This document shows, piece after piece, positions 6,872 through 11,153 of a stretch of 11,153 bases of DNA; positions within the stretch are counted from its first letter, which is position 1; every line of letters begins with the position of its first letter. The notes under the pieces are model-generated. The model did no database searches and was not told the DNA's origin. It worked only from the letters and a program-made list of their open reading frames with translations. The DNA is taken from contig JAGGYZ010000092.1 of NCBI GenBank assembly GCA_021162285.1, positions 1 through 11,153 of the forward strand, in the 5' to 3' direction. Source of the DNA: Candidatus Fermentibacteraceae bacterium (GTDB taxonomy: Bacteria > Fermentibacterota > Fermentibacteria > Fermentibacterales > JCC-6). A program made the translations under genes and the position numbers.

Positions 6872-6896
6872 CTTAATGCAAAATGTTTGCAATAAG
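6872..6896 (-). promoter_or_regulatory. 25-bp palindromic operator of the fur-znuACB operon
   Basis: The plus strand reads CTTAATGCAAA, ATG, TTTGCAATAAG: two 11-bp arms that differ at one position around a 3-bp centre. The core TGCAAA-N3-TTTGCA is perfect. It lies eight bases before the regulator start, overlaps the -10 box by three bases and also covers the AAGG ribosome site, where a Fur-family repressor would be expected to bind. Size and symmetry match Fur-superfamily boxes. The metal specificity cannot be read from the sequence. Confidence 0.75.
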
Positions 6897-6922
6897 ATAG
6901 CAGAATCACAGTAGCAACACAA
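6894..6922 (-). promoter_or_regulatory. Promoter of the fur-znuACB operon
   Basis: Minus strand: TTGTGT (6917-6922), a 17-base spacer, and TATCTT (6894-6899). Each box has two or three mismatches to consensus, but spacing is optimal. The predicted start near 6887 is inside the palindrome, so bound repressor would block transcription. Confidence 0.45.
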
Positions 6923-6925
6923 GAG

Positions 6926-6947
6926 CAGGGGGTTTTTCAGCCCTGCA
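6926..6947 (-). terminator. Stem-loop after the DUF59-like gene
   Basis: Minus strand GCAGGG, a ten-base A-rich loop and CCCTGC, followed by TCTTGTGTT. It sits between the stop of the DUF59-like gene (6984) and the fur promoter, where a terminator is expected. The stem is only six pairs and the tail is imperfect, so strength is uncertain. Confidence 0.4.
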
Positions 6948-6983
6948 TAACCGGTTGGACACTGTACCGGAATTTATCCGGAA

Positions 6984-7277
6984 TTACATTCCCTTCCAGC
7001 CACTCTGTTCTTTTGCCAGGAAAGTTTGAAGCTCCTGAGGTGTCATAACAGTATTCTCTATTTCGACCTGAATACCTGCAGCCTCAAGAGGCTTACGCAC
7101 GCTTTGAACCAGCATATCCAGAATCGGAATATTCAAAGCTGGAAATGCCATTACAATGTTCACCGTACTACCGCTGATATCATAGGATTTAACGATGCCA
7201 AGTTCCTTGAGCGACAATGATATGGCCGGGTGTTCCACGCTCTCGATAATGTCAGATATACTTTTTTCTGAATCCAT
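6984..7277 (-). CDS. MIP18/DUF59-fold protein lacking the family cysteine
   Basis: A 97-residue cytosolic protein with the fold of the Fe-S assembly MIP18/DUF59 family, also found at the N-terminus of Mrp/ApbC and in SufT and PaaD. The match is the run HPAISLSLKELGIVKSYDI (16-34), strand VNIVMAF (39-45), loop and helix PALNIPILDMLVQSVRKPL (46-64) and strand IQVEIE (68-73). Family members usually have a cysteine in the loop (TTPGCP); here it reads ALNIP and the whole protein has no cysteine. The tail with TPQELQTFLAKEQSGWKG (79-96) is helical. GGGGAG lies about four bases before the ATG. It follows the cysteine-rich gene by 17 bp, so they probably share a transcript. A role in metal-cluster handling is only an inference, and the missing cysteine argues against direct iron binding. 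Confidence 0.75.
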   Translation of the reverse strand: MDSEKSISDIIESVEHPAISLSLKELGIVKSYDISGSTVNIVMAFPALNIPILDMLVQSVRKPLEAAGIQVEIENTVMTPQELQTFLAKEQSGWKGM

Positions 7278-7294
7278 GTTTCTCCCCTGTTTCT

Positions 7295-7501
7295 TTAGAA
7301 CAAACTCTTATCAATCCTGCCATCCGGCAGCATATTATCCGGATGATAAGTTCCATTTTCTTCTTTCTGATACCTTACGCACCGCTGCCATTCACCGTGG
7401 CAGTATTCCTCTACCCAGTGTGTGTGGAGCCTGCCGTTTTCGGTGAATTCCCTTATGGGACAGCAGCAGTACCATTTACACACATGTTGTTCTTTAATCA
7501 T
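7295..7501 (-). CDS. Small cysteine-rich protein, 68 aa
   Basis: I cannot name this family. The composition is that of a real, folded metal-binding protein: six cysteines at 8, 12, 13, 14, 34 and 41, with histidines at 6, 26, 28, 35 and 53. The pattern is CKWYCCCPI, then a short basic-polar linker, HWVEEYCHGEW, CVRYQ, and a polar end HPDNMLPDGRIDKSL (53-67) that looks conserved. No signal peptide is present, so it is likely cytosolic, with zinc or an Fe-S cluster held by the cysteines. The start is uncertain: AAAGGA lies only one base before the ATG. It begins 19 bp after the pepC stop, so translation may be coupled to pepC. It lies just upstream of the DUF59-like gene. Confidence is good that it is a gene, low on function. 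Confidence 0.7.
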   Translation of the reverse strand: MIKEQHVCKWYCCCPIREFTENGRLHTHWVEEYCHGEWQRCVRYQKEENGTYHPDNMLPDGRIDKSLF

Positions 7502-7520
7502 GTCCTTTCTGCTGAATTGC

Positions 7521-8864
7521 TTAAAGTGCCAGTGAACCCATGGGATCCCAAGGTTTCAAGACAATTGGTTCCTGTTCCCATGCTTTGAGCATGCTGCCCG
7601 AAAGGTACTTTTTGTTTATGACCAGCTGGTATGTGTACTCTTCAAACCACTTGTCACTCATCACGTAGTAGCCCTTCTTCCCGCTCTTTTCACCCCAGCT
7701 GTTCTCTACTTTCCACCTGTTCGGTACACCATCAACCATATTCAATCCTGTAAACACCATTGCGTGTGTCATGAGGCTCTCGCCATAATCAAGGCGCCCG
7801 GCCTTGTTCAACTCGAAGCCGGAGCCAAGAACATCCTCGTAAGAGTAAATACCGTCATCAAGAATACCGTTCTTACGCTCCATTTTCTTACCAACATCGC
7901 TTCCAAACCAGACGGGAACTCCATCCTGAAGCTGGGCTATGGCAAGACCCCTGAAAGTATGCATATCAACGTTAAGGTATTTTACCTGATTGCCGCCTTC
8001 CACGTTCCCCAGATACTGCACTGTGTATGTTGTGTTAAAGGGTTTGTCTTGTGTGGGAGCATTGATAATGCTTACATAATCCCCCAGCCTGATATCGATA
8101 TACTTTGAGTAAAAGTCCACAGGTGTGATATTTGAATCACTGTGAAATTTTTTATCCTTATCTTTGTATTCAAAAACAAACTTCTCCGGTGGAAAACCGA
8201 GAAACATTGTAACAAGACGATAAAATTCCACCAGCATCCTGCTCTTTGTTTCCTGAAGCTTCTTCAGTGCTGCTCCTTTTTTGTATTCTTCCCGTAATCT
8301 AAAGGCGTATCCCCGAAGCTTGAGTGTAAGGATCTGATTCATTCTTGCCGAATTGCTGCTCGCAAAGGTTTCAGGCATCACTGACTTGGGTACAACTCCG
8401 TATTTCTCAACAATGCTCGTAAACATGTCCCACTGACCTCCATCATTCAGCGGGGAATTCAAAAGCCACATGACTATCCTTGAATCGGTTTCTTCATCCA
8501 GGGTCTCAAGAATGTTTTCTAAAAAGTAATTGGCTTTTTCTATCTTGTCAAAGAACATCTGGTAGGTTTGTGAAAGCTCGAAATTATCGATGTTAAGATC
8601 CTGCATTATCTTGTATCTCATTGTGTTAAGCCCGGCGAAAAGCCAGCATCTTCCACTCTTGTTCTGGGAGGTTATCTTCCCGGTTTCCAGTTCAAGCGAA
8701 AAGGTGTGCTGCATCAGCGTCTGCGCTCCGTGATTTAGCGCGGTTTCATCAAGACCCACATTGAGAATGCTGTTCCTGAGAGCATTGTCACGGCTGGGTT
8801 CTTCTGCTTCTGATCTCATTTCGTTGTAGATCTCTTTGTCAACAGGCAATCTTCTGCGTGTCAT
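7521..8864 (-). CDS. pepC: Aminopeptidase C / bleomycin hydrolase (peptidase C1B)
   Basis: A 447-residue papain-fold cysteine aminopeptidase, cytosolic, normally a hexameric barrel that trims peptides from the N-terminus. The catalytic triad and oxyanion residue are all visible: Q67 and C73 in QNKSGRCWLFAG, H367 in SLMTHAMVFTG and N388 in WKVENSWGE. Length and the C-terminal PIVLKPWDPMGSLAL match the family, whose C-terminal arm reaches into the active site and restricts endopeptidase action. No signal peptide is present. GGAG lies five bases before the ATG. It opens a probable operon with the cysteine-rich and DUF59-like genes (gaps 19 and 17 bp). Its own leader contains a hairpin at 8897-8921, and no convincing promoter pair was found there. 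Confidence 0.96.
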   Translation of the reverse strand: MTRRRLPVDKEIYNEMRSEAEEPSRDNALRNSILNVGLDETALNHGAQTLMQHTFSLELETGKITSQNKSGRCWLFAGLNTMRYKIMQDLNIDNFELSQTYQMFFDKIEKANYFLENILETLDEETDSRIVMWLLNSPLNDGGQWDMFTSIVEKYGVVPKSVMPETFASSNSARMNQILTLKLRGYAFRLREEYKKGAALKKLQETKSRMLVEFYRLVTMFLGFPPEKFVFEYKDKDKKFHSDSNITPVDFYSKYIDIRLGDYVSIINAPTQDKPFNTTYTVQYLGNVEGGNQVKYLNVDMHTFRGLAIAQLQDGVPVWFGSDVGKKMERKNGILDDGIYSYEDVLGSGFELNKAGRLDYGESLMTHAMVFTGLNMVDGVPNRWKVENSWGEKSGKKGYYVMSDKWFEEYTYQLVINKKYLSGSMLKAWEQEPIVLKPWDPMGSLAL

Positions 8865-8896
8865 AATTCTCCATCACTTTTTTTCGGAAACACCAG

Positions 8897-8921
8897 CGGG
8901 GCATGCGAACCGCACACCCCG
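8897..8921 (-). terminator. GC-rich hairpin between the TonB-like gene and pepC
   Basis: On the minus strand CGGGGTGTGCG and CGCATGCCCCG pair over 11 bp, with two G-U pairs and a GTT loop. On the plus strand the same arms have two mismatches, so the minus-strand RNA is the folded form. It begins 19 bases after the TonB-like stop and is followed by CTGGTGTTTCC, which is not a clear T-tract. It may be the TonB-like gene's terminator or an attenuator in the pepC leader. Confidence 0.45.
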
Positions 8922-8940
8922 TCATAGTTTTATACCTCTT

Positions 8941-9339
8941 TTACTCCGGAGGCATCAGGTCAAATGGGATTGTTACAGGCAGGTTTTCAGAGCGTTCAGA
9001 GAGATCAAACTCCAGCTCGTTAAGAGCCTCTGTAATACCAGCCTCAATACCTTCCAGCTCGTCGGGACAATCAACCACAGCATCTGTTACAGTTCCCTCA
9101 GGTGTAATGGAAAAACTGACGGTAACAGTTCCCCGCGCTTCCGGATCTGTTTCCAGAAGAGCCTCATAATCCCTCTGGATAACTTCTCTTATTTCACCTA
9201 CTTTTTCCCTTATCACAGCCAGCTCCGGATCAACGGGAGCGTATGTAACTTCCTCGCTGCCTGGTTCATTTTCCTGTGCGAATGCTGCACCCGCAGCAGT
9301 CATCAAAAGAACAAGCATCATCGCGGCAAAATATCTCAT
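8941..9339 (-). CDS. Exported protein with a TonB/AgmX-type C-terminal domain
   Basis: A 132-residue protein with a signal peptide (hydrophobic core 4-20, cleavage likely after GAAFA at 21). The acidic N-terminal part forms a short helix (about 38-64, rich in E and R). The C-terminal domain (about 68-130) resembles the TonB family C-terminal domain: GTVTVSFSITPEGTVTDAVV, a helix ELEGIEAGITEALNELEF, and LPVTIPFDLMP. The Pro-rich spacer and retained N-terminal anchor of a true energy transducer are missing, so it is probably a free periplasmic domain, akin to AgmX/PglI C-terminal proteins. The longer open frame to 9432 is rejected because AGGAGG lies six bases before ATG 9339 and a terminator lies upstream. 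One cysteine (C90) remains after export. Role unknown. Confidence 0.78.
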   Translation of the reverse strand: MRYFAAMMLVLLMTAAGAAFAQENEPGSEEVTYAPVDPELAVIREKVGEIREVIQRDYEALLETDPEARGTVTVSFSITPEGTVTDAVVDCPDELEGIEAGITEALNELEFDLSERSENLPVTIPFDLMPPE

Positions 9340-9380
9340 TGCTAACCTCCTGAAGTAATTAAACAACGGATGACAGTTTA

Positions 9381-9389
9381 AGTATAGCA
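9381..9389 (-). promoter_or_regulatory. Extended -10 promoter for the TonB-like gene
   Basis: Minus strand TGCTATACT fits the extended -10 motif TGN-TATAAT with one mismatch. It abuts the T-tract of the rpsD terminator, and no -35 box is visible because that space is the terminator stem. Transcription would start near 9374, giving a leader of about 35 nt. Confidence 0.4.
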
Positions 9390-9420
9390 AAAAGAAGAGC
9401 CCGGGGTAAACCCGGGCCCT
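9388..9420 (-). terminator. Strong intrinsic terminator of rpsD
   Basis: Minus strand: a 10-bp stem AGGGCCCGGG / CCCGGGCTCT with one G-U pair and a five-base loop (TTTAC), followed by TCTTTTTGC. It begins 18 bases after the rpsD stop and has the full stem plus U-tract form of a rho-independent terminator. Confidence 0.88.
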
Positions 9421-9438
9421 GTCAGATAACACAACCGT

Positions 9439-10050
9439 CTATTTAGAGTAGAACTCAACAACTGCTCGTTCTGATACCTCAATAGGTACATCTTCACGGG
9501 CAGGAAGAGCCTTAACCGTTATCTTTCTGTTCTTCGGATCGGCTTCAAGGAAGCTGGGAACACCGATACCCGAGCCGGCTGCAATATGCTCTGTGATAAT
9601 TTTCAGATCTCTGCTCTTTTCCCTGAGACTGACCACATCACCGGTTTTAATTCTGAAACTCGAAATTGTAACTTTCTTACCGTTGACAAGCACGTGACCG
9701 TGGCCTACAAGCTGTCTGGCAGCCGGTATTGTTGGGGCAAAGCCGCCTCTTGCAACGACGTTATCCAGCCTTCGCTCGATAAGCTGAAGCAGGTTCACAC
9801 CTGTTTCACCCTTCATACCGCAGGCATCAGAGTAGTAACGACGGAGAGCTTTCTCTGTGAGGCCGTAGTTGAAGCGAATCTTCTGCTTCTCCTGCAACTG
9901 GAGACGGAATGTGGAAACTCTTCTCCGGCGGCGCATAACACCCTGCTCACCGGGGCTGTTGCTCGATTTGGGCTCCTTGCGGACAAGACCCGGAAGCTCT
10001 GTTCCAAGTGATCTTACCTTTTTGAGCCTGGCTCCTGTAAATCTGCTCAT
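9439..10050 (-). CDS. rpsD: 30S ribosomal protein S4
   Basis: Primary 16S rRNA-binding protein of the small subunit, 203 residues from ATG 10050. N-terminal RNA-binding domain with SPGEQG (32-37) and a basic stretch MRRRRR (39-44). The S4 RNA-binding fold starts at LLQLIERRLDNVV (87-99) and continues through ARQLVGHGHVLVNGKKV (111-127) and FRIKTGDVV (132-140); the end YSK is typical. The N-terminus (MSRFTGARLKKVRSLG) has none of the zinc-binding cysteines of the C+ form, so this is the zinc-independent C- version. AAGGAG sits five bases before the ATG, so the longer frame to 10104 is rejected. It is a single-gene unit with its own promoter and terminator, flanked by unrelated genes rather than rpsK, rpoA or rplQ. 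Confidence 0.97.
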   Translation of the reverse strand: MSRFTGARLKKVRSLGTELPGLVRKEPKSSNSPGEQGVMRRRRRVSTFRLQLQEKQKIRFNYGLTEKALRRYYSDACGMKGETGVNLLQLIERRLDNVVARGGFAPTIPAARQLVGHGHVLVNGKKVTISSFRIKTGDVVSLREKSRDLKIITEHIAAGSGIGVPSFLEADPKNRKITVKALPAREDVPIEVSERAVVEFYSK

Positions 10051-10061
10051 TTCATCTCCTT

Positions 10062-10110
10062 CTGCAATTGCAGTTCCTTTGGCGGCAGCATCAGCTCTTA
10101 ACATCTGCCG
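10062..10110 (-). promoter_or_regulatory. Structured rpsD leader, candidate autoregulatory element
   Basis: The leader runs from about 10142 to 10051. On the minus strand CGGCAG (10105-10110) pairs with CTGCCG (10083-10088) around a 16-base loop, and a perfect 12-bp palindrome CTGCAATTGCAG (10062-10073) precedes the AAGGAG. S4 represses its own mRNA in several bacteria, so this is a plausible site, but no known leader class is matched here. The part of the leader before 10110 shows no clear motif. Confidence 0.35.
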
Positions 10111-10148
10111 TCAGCTGTTACCATGCGCTGTTTTACGCAAGTTCACGG

Positions 10149-10177
10149 AATCTAACACTTTGTGCTCTATGCGTCAA
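10149..10177 (-). promoter_or_regulatory. rpsD promoter
   Basis: Minus strand TTGACG (10172-10177, five of six to TTGACA), 17-base spacer, TAGATT (10149-10154, four of six to TATAAT). Start expected near 10142, about 90 nt before the ATG. It sits three bases downstream of the T-rich tail of the peptidase terminator. Confidence 0.65.
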
Positions 10178-10179
10178 TT

Positions 10180-10212
10180 ATGAAACGGGGCCCTGCACGA
10201 AGCAGAGCCCCG
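10180..10212 (-). terminator. Hairpin terminator of the C25 peptidase gene
   Basis: Minus strand CGGGGCTCTGC and GCAGGGCCCCG form an 11-bp stem with one G-U pair around a TTCGT loop, followed by TTTCAT. It starts 15 bases after the peptidase stop. The plus-strand transcript could fold similarly, but no plus-strand gene is present. Confidence 0.75.
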
Positions 10213-10226
10213 ACATTCAGAAGTTT

Positions 10227-11153
10227 CTAGGGAAGAACCACGCAGTTTCTGACAACACTCTGGTCTGGTGTTGTGAGCTTGAGAAAGTAAATACCTCCTG
10301 CAGTTTCCGCATTCCAGTTAACAGTGTGGTCGCCAGCGGTAACTTCACTGTTAACCAGTGTTTCCACAACACGGCCACTCATGTCAAATACGCTGAGGTT
10401 TACCTGCCCTGAAGAAGGCAGGGCAAATCGCACTGCAGCAGTTCCTGTAACAGGTGAACTCACAGAGAGCATCACACTGCCAGTAGCAATTCCACTCTGC
10501 TCTTCAATACCTGTCTGCCAGGCTGGAACAGTTGCCTGCAGCGGGTACAGATTGTGTGCTGTAACCGTTACGGTGACATCCTCGGTAGCTGGTACTTCTG
10601 TTACGGAAATTGTTACTGCACCGGAAGCATCTGTGTAACCGCTTCCAAGTGTAACCTCACCCTGACACAGACCAACCATGGCACCTTCAACAGCGGCATC
10701 GGCAGGTGTTGAAACATTCACTGTAAAGTTACCCACTTCAACATGACCGGGGTAATCGGCAGTGAGGTGAACCAGCGGACCTGTTGTACTGAAAATATCG
10801 TGCTCGGGCTCGCCGAAGATAAGATGCATGTTGCTATTACCTGCGTTTCCCGTGTACTGGTATGCTTTGATCTTACCGTAGTCAAAGGCCGCACCCATGT
10901 GGTACAGTTCCTCCTGAAAGTAACCTTTGAACTGGTAAAGAGCCAGAGAATCGGTTGGCCCCACAGGGCTGGAAACCGAGGCACCCATGAAACCAATTGC
11001 TCCCTTGGGATCTGCGATTGAACCGGAATTCAACCACGCCTCACCAAAGCAGGTCGTTCCCCCGCCGAATTCAGCATTGTTGCATGCGATAGAGCTGATC
11101 CAGGGAAGCATTCTTCCGTTTGTAAGAGCAGCAACATCGGAGTTGTTGAACCC
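10227..11153 (-). CDS. C25 (gingipain-type) cysteine peptidase, C-terminal part with FlgD-like sorting domain
   Basis: The frame stays open past the right edge, so the N-terminal part and start are missing; 308 residues are seen. The fragment enters the catalytic domain at DVAALTNGRMLPWISSIACN: C24 is in the position of the gingipain nucleophile (an SxxC...F context), followed by CFGEAWLNSGS and GAIGFMGASVSS, typical of C25. The catalytic histidine lies outside the window. An Ig-like beta domain (about 125-225) follows, with TDASGAVTISV repeats of a Thr/Val-rich strand pattern. Residues 230-308 form an FlgD-like C-terminal domain: VRFALPSSGQVNLSVFDMSGRVVETL, VNWNAETAGGIYFLKL and a final VVRNCVVLP. 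This is the form of type IX-like sorting domains in FCB bacteria. Predicted cell-surface or secreted protease. It has its own terminator. Confidence 0.85.
   Translation of the reverse strand, partial: GFNNSDVAALTNGRMLPWISSIACNNAEFGGGTTCFGEAWLNSGSIADPKGAIGFMGASVSSPVGPTDSLALYQFKGYFQEELYHMGAAFDYGKIKAYQYTGNAGNSNMHLIFGEPEHDIFSTTGPLVHLTADYPGHVEVGNFTVNVSTPADAAVEGAMVGLCQGEVTLGSGYTDASGAVTISVTEVPATEDVTVTVTAHNLYPLQATVPAWQTGIEEQSGIATGSVMLSVSSPVTGTAAVRFALPSSGQVNLSVFDMSGRVVETLVNSEVTAGDHTVNWNAETAGGIYFLKLTTPDQSVVRNCVVLP

Noticed and set aside
6865..6909. 15-residue N-terminal extension of the Fur-family protein
   Set aside because: It would translate across the promoter -10 and the palindromic operator; the internal ATG has AAGG at good spacing and gives the usual length.
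6947..6983. CCGG-rich repeats (TTCCGG twice, ACCGGT-like pair) after the DUF59-like gene
   Set aside because: The arms are only four or five bases with long loops; they are too short to call a terminator or a repeat element.
8836..9345. Plus-strand open frame of 169 codons across the pepC/TonB-like junction
   Set aside because: It overlaps two supported minus-strand genes, the composition is that of an antisense frame, and no family signature or ribosome site is seen.
9340..9432. 31-residue extension of the TonB-like protein
   Set aside because: It would run through the rpsD terminator and bury the signal peptide; AGGAGG precedes ATG 9339.
9586..10011. Plus-strand open frame of 141 codons antisense to rpsD
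   Set aside because: It lies entirely inside rpsD, which is certain, and has no recognisable motif.
10062..10073. CTGCAATTGCAG palindrome as a protein operator
   Set aside because: It is downstream of the predicted start and next to the ribosome site, so an RNA-level role in the rpsD leader is more likely than a repressor site.
10051..10104. 18-residue extension of S4
   Set aside because: S4 proteins begin with MxRxTG, which matches ATG 10050, and AAGGAG precedes it.
1..11153. CRISPR arrays, tRNA/rRNA genes, insertion sequences or a defence island
   Set aside because: No regularly spaced repeats, cloverleaf-like genes, transposase or integrase motifs were seen; the genes are mostly metal-uptake, surface, proteolysis and housekeeping functions.

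Overview
The window looks like chromosomal DNA from an uncultured Gram-negative (diderm) bacterium, most plausibly of the Fibrobacteres-Chlorobi-Bacteroidetes (FCB) sphere, for example a Fermentibacterota-like lineage. This is an inference from three things: a gingipain-type (C25) peptidase with an FlgD-like C-terminal sorting domain, an outer-membrane beta-barrel end, and a TonB-like periplasmic protein. Twelve of the thirteen genes are on the minus strand, and the two at the window edges are incomplete.

Read along the minus strand from the right edge: (1) the 3' part of a secreted C25 cysteine peptidase, closed by a strong hairpin terminator (10180-10212); (2) rpsD (ribosomal protein S4), with a good sigma70-type promoter, a structured leader of about 90 nt and a strong terminator (9388-9420), outside the usual rpsK-rpsD-rpoA cluster; (3) a small exported TonB-C-like protein whose extended -10 promoter lies against the rpsD terminator; (4) a likely operon of pepC (bleomycin-hydrolase-type aminopeptidase), a 68-aa cysteine-rich protein and a 97-aa MIP18/DUF59-fold protein lacking the family cysteine; (5) a fur/zur-znuA-znuC-znuB metal operon with overlapping genes and a 25-bp near-perfect palindrome over its promoter and leader, the clearest regulatory feature here; (6) a PleD-like REC-GGDEF diguanylate cyclase with its own promoter; (7) a 411-aa secreted protein of unknown function; (8) a YdeI/OmpD-associated (OmdA) protein and a WbpP/GalE-type sugar-nucleotide epimerase, closely spaced.

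The plus strand carries only the last 58 codons of an outer-membrane beta-barrel protein at the left edge. Its stop codon overlaps the epimerase stop within the tetranucleotide CTAG.

Several starts are set by Shine-Dalgarno positions rather than by the longest open frame: znuB at 4831, fur at 6864, rpsD at 10050, the TonB-like gene at 9339 and the OmdA gene at a TTG at 1686. No tRNA, rRNA, CRISPR array, transposase or defence system was seen. The best leads are the metal operon (operator, ligand-poor ZnuA), the pepC/Cys-rich/DUF59 trio, and the unrecognised 411-aa secreted family.
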